From positions 1 through 64,000 of the forward strand of contig JAICWO010000009.1 in assembly GCA_025934775.1 (NCBI GenBank): a stretch of 64,000 nt of DNA, written 5' to 3'. The notes under the pieces were generated by a model that saw nothing but the letters and a program-made list of their open reading frames with translations, did not search any database and was not told where the DNA came from. The DNA is from Gemmatimonadaceae bacterium. GTDB lineage: Bacteria > Gemmatimonadota > Gemmatimonadetes > Gemmatimonadales > Gemmatimonadaceae. Both the position numbers and the translations under genes were made by a program. This document shows, piece by piece, positions 58,834 to 64,000 of the stretch (positions within the stretch are counted from its first letter, which is position 1; each line of letters begins with the position of its first letter).

Positions 58834-59747
58834 GTGCTGACAAACCCCGGCGGCTCGGACGCGGGCTCGAAGCGCTCATTCCCGGGTCCGCTGCGCCAAC
58901 GAGCGCGCCAGCCAGCGACCTTCAGCGAATTCCGCTCTCCCGCATCAGACCGAATCCCTTCCAGCCGCGACGAGAATTCGACCCGGCGGAGCTCGGAGAG
59001 CTCGAGGCATCGCTCAAGGCGAGCGGGCTCTTGCAGCCGATCAGCGTTCGCCGCAACGGCGATGCGTACGAGCTCATCGCCGGCGAGCGTCGGTTCCGCG
59101 CCGCAAGCAACCTCGGCTGGACTGAGATATCGGCAATCGTCCGCGAGTACGATGACCGAACCATGCTCGTCCTCGCGCTCGTCGAGAACCTCCAGCGCGC
59201 GAACCTGAACGCCATCGAAGAAGCACGCGGCTACCGGCGGCTCATCGACGATTTCCAGCTCACGCAGCAGCAAGTCGCGGATGCCGTCGGAAAGGACCGC
59301 ACGACAGTGACCAATCTGCTTCGCATCCTCACGCTGCCAGAGTCGGTGCAGCGCCTGGTTGAAGACGGTGTCTTCTCGCCGGGTCACGCGCGAGCGCTGC
59401 TCGCTTTGACGGGCGACACCTCGCCGATCGCGGTTGCGAACGATGCGATCGCACGCGGATTGTCCGTTCGAGAGCTGGAGCAGCTCGTGCGCGAGCTGAG
59501 CGGTGCCGTTGAGCGCTCCTCTGAGTCGTCGTCGCGGTCACCGTCGTCCAGACCCACGCTTCCCAGTGGCGCATCCGATCCGGCGGTTCGCCGTATCGAG
59601 GATGACCTGCGCCGCTACCTCCAGACCGACGTTCGCGTTCAGCTCTCGGCGGCCGAAAAGGGGAAAATCGAAATCTCGTTTTATTCGACTGAGGACTTGG
59701 ATCGCGTTCTAGAGCTGGTCCTGCGTGAAGGCAGGAAAGATTTCTGA
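58830..59747 (+). CDS. parB: Chromosome partitioning protein ParB (Spo0J)
   Basis: A 305-residue protein. RRLGRGLEALIPG is the ParA-interacting N-terminus. GERRFRAA is the CTPase motif, and a helix-turn-helix (LTQQQVADAVGKDRTTVTNLLRI) binds parS. The C-terminal dimer domain ends in a Leu-rich helix. GAGG precedes the ATG, which overlaps the parA stop. Confidence 0.96.
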   Translation: MSADKPRRLGRGLEALIPGSAAPTSAPASDLQRIPLSRIRPNPFQPRREFDPAELGELEASLKASGLLQPISVRRNGDAYELIAGERRFRAASNLGWTEISAIVREYDDRTMLVLALVENLQRANLNAIEEARGYRRLIDDFQLTQQQVADAVGKDRTTVTNLLRILTLPESVQRLVEDGVFSPGHARALLALTGDTSPIAVANDAIARGLSVRELEQLVRELSGAVERSSESSSRSPSSRPTLPSGASDPAVRRIEDDLRRYLQTDVRVQLSAAEKGKIEISFYSTEDLDRVLELVLREGRKDF

Positions 59748-59761
59748 TCATTCTCTGATCA
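59745..59761 (+). terminator. Weak hairpin at the end of parB
   Basis: TGATCA at 59745-59750 (it includes the parB stop) and again at 59756-59761 form a 6-bp stem, followed by GTTTC. It may weakly terminate parAB. Confidence 0.3.
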
Positions 59762-59843
59762 GTTTCGCGCCATTATGCCGCCAGCCACCACTTGAGTAAT
59801 CGGCTCTGCCGGCACCGAGCAGCAACCCCGTTCATCCGATTTA

Positions 59844-59871
59844 TGCACATGATGCAACTATTTGATGTGCA
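59844..59871. promoter_or_regulatory. Inverted repeat before the BMP lipoprotein gene
   Basis: TGCACAT, 14 bases and ATGTGCA form a perfect 7-base dyad ending about 18 bases before the ATG. It may be an operator for the transport operon. Confidence 0.45.
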
Positions 59872-59889
59872 ACGTTTAAGGAAAATCTC

Positions 59890-60924
59890 ATGAGCCGCGC
59901 TCGTCCGTTCTCCACAGCTCTCAACATCGTTGCTGCCCTAGCGCTCCTCGCTTGCGGCCACGACCGCGCGTCGCAGGCCATAGACTCAACTCATGCAGGG
60001 TCGAGCTTCAAGGTCGCACTGCTCACGCCCGGACCCATCTCCGATCAGTCATGGAACGCCGGCGCCTATCAGGGCTTGCTGCGGATCCGCGACAGCCTCG
60101 GCGCGCAGGTCAGCCACATTCAGACCAAGACACCGGCGGATTTCGAGGAAAACTTCCGGCAATACGGCGCGCAAGGATACACGCTCGTCATTGGTCACGG
60201 GTCGGAGTTCCAGGATGCGGCAAAGCGCGTCGCGCCGGAATTTCCGAAGACGACCTATGTGACGACGTCAGGCGCGACGACGGGTCCCAACCTCGCGGGT
60301 CTCTCGTTTGGCTTCGCGGAGCCGTCGTACTTCGCAGGTATGCTTGCGGCGTCCGTTTCAAAGACCGGGAAGATCGGTGCGATCGCGGGGCAGGAAATAC
60401 CGCCCGTAGCCGAGAGCTTTCGCGCGTACGCCCAGGGAGCACGCGCCGTGAATCCCGCGATCAAGATCGTCACATCGTACATCGGGAATTGGGACGACGT
60501 GAGCGCGGGGAAAGAACAGGCTCTCGCGCAGATCGCCCAAGGTGTCGACGTCATATTTCAGAATGCTGATGCCGCCGGGCTGGGTGTGTTTCAAGCCGCG
60601 CGGGAACACGCCGGCACCTACGTGATCGGCTCCAACTCCAACCAGAACGGCGTCGCGCCGGATGTCACGCTCGGGAGCGTGGTGATCGATCTGCCGCTGG
60701 CGTTCCTCACCGTGGCAAAAGAAGTCAAAGACGGAACGTTCAAACCGGGGCTCGTCGTGTTGGGATCGGGCACGCGCGTCGTCACGCTGGTGCTCAACCC
60801 GACGCTCGCATCGAAGATTCCGAACACGATGCGATCGCGCATCGATTCGCTCCAGGCGGAGATGGTCGCGGGCAAGTTCCAACTTCCGGCGGCGAGCGAC
60901 AGTAGCGCGCACGCAAAATCCTGA
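59890..60924 (+). CDS. BMP-family substrate-binding lipoprotein
   Basis: A 344-residue exported lipoprotein with lipobox LLAC at 20-23. The mature part follows the BMP/Med/PnrA fold: VALLTPGPISDQSWNAGAYQGL, VIGHGSEFQDAA, GNWDDVSAGKEQA and NADAAGLGVFQAA. Members bind purine nucleosides and feed an ABC importer. AAGGA lies just before the ATG. It is the first gene of an operon with a Nif3-like protein and a double-ATPase. Confidence 0.88.
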   Translation: MSRARPFSTALNIVAALALLACGHDRASQAIDSTHAGSSFKVALLTPGPISDQSWNAGAYQGLLRIRDSLGAQVSHIQTKTPADFEENFRQYGAQGYTLVIGHGSEFQDAAKRVAPEFPKTTYVTTSGATTGPNLAGLSFGFAEPSYFAGMLAASVSKTGKIGAIAGQEIPPVAESFRAYAQGARAVNPAIKIVTSYIGNWDDVSAGKEQALAQIAQGVDVIFQNADAAGLGVFQAAREHAGTYVIGSNSNQNGVAPDVTLGSVVIDLPLAFLTVAKEVKDGTFKPGLVVLGSGTRVVTLVLNPTLASKIPNTMRSRIDSLQAEMVAGKFQLPAASDSSAHAKS

Positions 60925-60925
60925 G

Positions 60926-61699
60926 ATGGCGTCGCTCGCGCAACTCGCAGACTATTTGGACCGTACGCTCGACATCGCGAACGTCCCGGACTATCCGAGC
61001 GCCGTGAACGGCGTGCAACTCGCGAATGTGGGCGACATAGAACATGTCGCGACCGCGGTCGACTTCTCGAGCGCGACCGTCGCGGGCACGGTCGAGTCGG
61101 GCGCACGCATGCTGCTCGTGCACCACGGAATGTTCTGGGGCAGCGCACAGCCGATCACCGGGCATCGCCACGAGCGATTGCGCGCGTTGATCACAAACGA
61201 CGTCGCGGTGTACTCCGCGCATCTTCCACTCGACATTCACCCGCAGCTCGGCAACAACCGACTGCTGGCGCAGCGGCTCGGACTCACACCATCGGGCGGC
61301 TTCGCGCGATATCAGAATATCGACGTCGGATTGAGCGGAACGAGCGAGGTGCCTACGGCACGACTCGTCCAGTCGGCCGGCGAGCTCGCGCGCGAGTTCG
61401 GCGGCGTGCTCGTCACGACGCCGTTCGAGAACGATCGCACGACGCGCGCGTGGGGAATCTGCACTGGCGCCGGAGCGGATTCCTCGACGCTCCGCGAAGC
61501 CGTGCAGCGTGGCCTCGATACGCTCATCGTCGGCGAAGGGCCGCACCACACGGCGGTCGAAGCACGCGAGTTGGGCATCGTCGTGTTGTACGCCGGCCAT
61601 TACGCGACCGAGACACTCGGCGTGCGCGCGCTCGGCGACGTGCTCGCCGCACGCTTCAACGTGACGACCACATTCATCGACGCGCCAACCGGCCTGTGA
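60926..61699 (+). CDS. Nif3-like dinuclear metal center protein
   Basis: A 257-residue protein of the Nif3/YbgI group (GTP cyclohydrolase I type 2-like). LLVHHGMFWG and a later GEGPHH/Y-A-G-H-Y-A-T-E motif contain the metal ligands. The biological reaction is not established. Its ATG begins one base after the BMP stop, and it overlaps the ATPase gene by four bases. Confidence 0.85.
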   Translation: MASLAQLADYLDRTLDIANVPDYPSAVNGVQLANVGDIEHVATAVDFSSATVAGTVESGARMLLVHHGMFWGSAQPITGHRHERLRALITNDVAVYSAHLPLDIHPQLGNNRLLAQRLGLTPSGGFARYQNIDVGLSGTSEVPTARLVQSAGELAREFGGVLVTTPFENDRTTRAWGICTGAGADSSTLREAVQRGLDTLIVGEGPHHTAVEARELGIVVLYAGHYATETLGVRALGDVLAARFNVTTTFIDAPTGL

Positions 61700-63150
61700 C
61701 AACGACGCGCGACGACGACGCGCTCGCGCTCGAGAGCATCACCAAGCGGTTCGGTGCGGTCGTGGCGCTCAACGACGTGTCATTGCATGTGCGTCGCGGA
61801 ACGGTGCACGCGTTGCTCGGCGAGAACGGCGCCGGTAAGACCACGTTGATGCGCATTGCGTTCGGGCTGATCGCGCCCGACTCGGGACGCGCTCTCGTTC
61901 CCGGGCGAACGCACGCGATTCGGTCTGCCGCGGACGCGATCGAATCCGGCTTGGGCATGGTGCACCAGCATTTCACGAACGTGCCGGCGATGACCGTCGC
62001 GGAAAATGTCGCGCTGGGCGGGCACGGGTCTTTTCACGCGAATGCCGCGCGCGCGCTGGTGGCGCGGATCGGCGCGCAGACTGGACTGGTGCTCGATCCA
62101 GACGCGCGAGCGGGCGACCTGCCAGTCGGGGCGCAGCAACGTCTCGAGATCGTGAAAGCGCTCGCGCGCGAGGCGCGGTTGCTCATTCTGGATGAACCAA
62201 CCGCGGTGCTTGCGCCCGCGGAGGCGAAGGAGCTTCTGCGCTGGCTCAGTGATTTCGCGAGCCGAGGGAACTCGGTGGTGCTGATTACACACAAACTGCG
62301 CGAGGCGCTCTCTGTCGCTGACGACGTGACGATCTTGCGTCGCGGTGAGCGTGTACTCTCGGCGAGTGCGTCGACGCTGGACGAGAGCTCGGTCGCGGAC
62401 GCATTGCTCGGAGAAGCGATGGAACGCGGCGAGACCAGTGCGCATCATCGCCACGCACCGCGCGGTGACGCGTGCGTCGTAGCCGCCGAGGAAATCGAGC
62501 TGCGCGATGATCGCGATATCGTGACGATTCGGGGAGCGTCATTCGAGATTGAGAGCGGGGAAATCCTCGGAATCGCGGCCGTGGAAGGCGCCGGACAGCA
62601 CGAGCTGCTGCGTGCACTCGCTGGCCGCCTAGCGCCGAGCACCGGCCGGCTTCGCATTCCCAATCGCATCGGCTTCATTCCGGAGGATCGTCATCGCGAC
62701 GCGCTGGTGCTCGAGTTCGAATTGACCGACAACGTGGCGCTCAACGGCGCGGGACAACGGAGCGGCGTCATGAACTGGGGTTCGATCAGTGAGCGGACCG
62801 ACGTGATGATTCGTGAATTCGACGTTCGTGGCGGGACGCACCGCAGCAGGGCGAGCGAGCTCTCAGGCGGCAACCAACAGAAGCTCGTGTTGGCACGCGA
62901 GCTCGATGGGTCGCCGCCACTGGTCGTCGCGGAGAACCCGACTCGCGGGCTGGACATCCGGGCCACGGACGCGGTGCACGGCAGGCTGCGTGCGGCGTCG
63001 GTGAGCGGCGCGGCCGTCGTTGTGTACTCGAGCGACTTGGACGAAGTGCTCTCGCTGGCGACGCGCGTCCTGGTGGTGCACGCCGGCGTCGTGCGCGAGT
63101 GCCCGCTCGACCGCGAGGTGGTGGGTCGAGCGATGCTGGGGGTGGCATGA
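61696..63150 (+). CDS. Double-cassette ABC ATPase of a nucleoside/sugar importer
   Basis: A 484-residue protein with two ATPase cassettes. The first has Walker A GENGAGKTT and Walker B LLILDEPTAVL. The second has the degenerate Walker A (AVEGAGQHELL) normal for this family, signature LSGGNQQKLV and Walker B VAENPTRGLD. This is the NupO/YufO or RbsA type that works with BMP-family binding proteins. The GTG start overlaps the Nif3 gene by four bases. No importer permease lies in the window. Confidence 0.9.
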   Translation: MTTTRDDDALALESITKRFGAVVALNDVSLHVRRGTVHALLGENGAGKTTLMRIAFGLIAPDSGRALVPGRTHAIRSAADAIESGLGMVHQHFTNVPAMTVAENVALGGHGSFHANAARALVARIGAQTGLVLDPDARAGDLPVGAQQRLEIVKALAREARLLILDEPTAVLAPAEAKELLRWLSDFASRGNSVVLITHKLREALSVADDVTILRRGERVLSASASTLDESSVADALLGEAMERGETSAHHRHAPRGDACVVAAEEIELRDDRDIVTIRGASFEIESGEILGIAAVEGAGQHELLRALAGRLAPSTGRLRIPNRIGFIPEDRHRDALVLEFELTDNVALNGAGQRSGVMNWGSISERTDVMIREFDVRGGTHRSRASELSGGNQQKLVLARELDGSPPLVVAENPTRGLDIRATDAVHGRLRAASVSGAAVVVYSSDLDEVLSLATRVLVVHAGVVRECPLDREVVGRAMLGVA

Positions 63151-64000
63151 CGTCGGCGGCACTGGAGGATCGCGTGCTGGATTCGCATCCGGCGCGCTGG
63201 CGGGTTCTCGCGATTCTGTCGGCGGCCGAGCTGCTGGGTATGTCGCTGTGGTTCGCGGCGAGCGCCGTGGCGCCGCAATTTGCCGCGCGGTGGTCGTTGA
63301 CGCCCGGCGAGACCGCCTGGCTCACCACGATCGTGCAGCTCGGGTTCGTGTGCGGCACGGCCGCGGCGGCGCTGTTGAATCTCGCCGACGTGCTGCCGTC
63401 CAAATCCTATTTCGCCATGGCGGCCGTGCTTGGCGCACTCGCCAACGCTGCGCTCGTGAGGAGCCCGAGCTACGGCACGGCGCTCGCGCTGCGCTTCATT
63501 ACCGGATTCTCATTAGCAGGCGTGTATCCGCCGGCGATGAAAATGGCGTCGACGTGGTTTCGCGCGCGCCGAGGTTTGGCGATCGGCACCGTCGTGGGCG
63601 CCCTGACGGTTGGCAAGGCGACGCCGTACCTGGTCCACGCGATTCCGAATGCGGGCGCCTCGACCGTCGTGCTCACGGCGTCGGCGTGCGCCTTCGTCGC
63701 CGCGCTGCTGGTCGCATCCATGTACGTGGATGGACCGTACCCTTTTCCGCCGCGGCCATTCTCGTGGGGGCTCGTCAGCGCGGTATTCGAGCGGCGCGCC
63801 TGGCGGCTGGCGACGGGCGGATATCTGGGCCACATGTTCGAGCTGTATTCGTTCTGGACCTGGATCCCGGTGTTCATCGGCGCGAGCGTCGCCGCGAACG
63901 GTGCACCACGCACCGTGAGCACCGACAGCGGCGTGTCGCTCATCGCGTTCGGCACGATCGCGATTGGTGGAATCGGCTGCGTATGGGGCGGGCTCGCCGC
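63147..64000 (+). CDS. MFS transporter, truncated by the window end
   Basis: At least 284 residues are visible, without a stop. At least seven hydrophobic segments occur, with the major facilitator loop RARRGLAIGTVVGAL after the fourth or fifth. Its ATG overlaps the ATPase gene by four bases, so it is in the same operon. The substrate is unknown. Permeases for the ABC ATPase may follow beyond the window. Confidence 0.8.
   Translation, partial: MTSAALEDRVLDSHPARWRVLAILSAAELLGMSLWFAASAVAPQFAARWSLTPGETAWLTTIVQLGFVCGTAAAALLNLADVLPSKSYFAMAAVLGALANAALVRSPSYGTALALRFITGFSLAGVYPPAMKMASTWFRARRGLAIGTVVGALTVGKATPYLVHAIPNAGASTVVLTASACAFVAALLVASMYVDGPYPFPPRPFSWGLVSAVFERRAWRLATGGYLGHMFELYSFWTWIPVFIGASVAANGAPRTVSTDSGVSLIAFGTIAIGGIGCVWGGLA

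Noticed and set aside
59841-59849. TTATGCACA, a possible DnaA box near parB
   Set aside because: Only a single good copy was seen and no AT-rich unwinding region or box cluster, so it is not enough to call an origin.
1-64000. Search for tRNA, rRNA, riboswitch and CRISPR features
   Set aside because: I found no cloverleaf, conserved rRNA segment, spaced repeat array or known riboswitch core in the gaps. This was by eye only.

Overview
The window is one high-GC bacterial chromosome segment, densely coding on both strands, with no rRNA, tRNA, CRISPR array, insertion sequence or prophage that I could recognise. Gene content (arg cluster, ispG, murB, mnmG, parA/parB, many exported lipoproteins and outer-membrane barrels, paired M16 peptidases, a SARP-type regulator fused to a TolB propeller, a GspG-like pseudopilin family) points to a diderm, soil-type bacterium. 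My best guess is Gemmatimonadota; this is inferred from gene style, not from a marker gene.

Layout. (1) 1-11.8 kb: six GspG-like pseudopilin genes, one large secreted repeat lipoprotein and one giant membrane-anchored SARP-family regulator; this looks like a dedicated surface or secretion locus. (2) 11.8-21.3 kb: mixed housekeeping genes, including an aldo/keto reductase, a fatty-acid desaturase, a four-cysteine YggX-like protein coupled to a GH3 lipoprotein, an NrtR-like regulator, a cold-shock protein, an OB-HD nuclease, a histone-H1-like protein and a hydrolase. (3) 21.3-26.3 kb: a Crp/Fnr regulator divergent from a tail-anchored [FeFe]-hydrogenase-like protein, then an M28 carboxypeptidase and an Smr-like protein. 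(4) 26.4-30.7 kb: a GntR-controlled ABC cassette ending in two exported proteins of unknown function. (5) 30.7-37.6 kb: arginine biosynthesis, with argC-argB-argD-(argA-like) on the minus strand divergent from argR-argG-argH on the plus strand. ARG-box-like operators lie before argC and argG.

(6) 37.6-41.7 kb: an outer-membrane barrel, a small DNA-binding protein behind an elaborate four-half-site palindrome, a second cold-shock gene, ispG, an HD hydrolase and free-methionine sulfoxide reductase. (7) 41.7-54.9 kb: a Wzz/BY-kinase-like protein with a degenerate P-loop, a cupredoxin, an M16 peptidase pair, murB, an outer-membrane protein, an ABC-F ATPase, a cysteine-less ArsC-like protein, a YheT hydrolase and several small membrane or zinc-ribbon proteins, including a 29-codon ORF. 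(8) 55-59.8 kb: mnmG, a SIMPL protein, two parS-like palindromes and parA-parB, an arrangement typical of the neighbourhood of a replication origin. (9) 59.9-64 kb: a BMP-type lipoprotein, a Nif3-like protein, a double-ATPase ABC protein and the start of an MFS transporter, in one tightly packed operon.

Many genes overlap by 1-10 bases (ATGA, GTGA, TGATG), so translational coupling is common. The points I consider most worth following are the pseudopilin/SARP locus, the palindrome-regulator pair at 38.3 kb, the diverged parS sites at 57.9 kb, the hydrogenase-like tail-anchored protein at 22.2 kb and the tandem ARG boxes.
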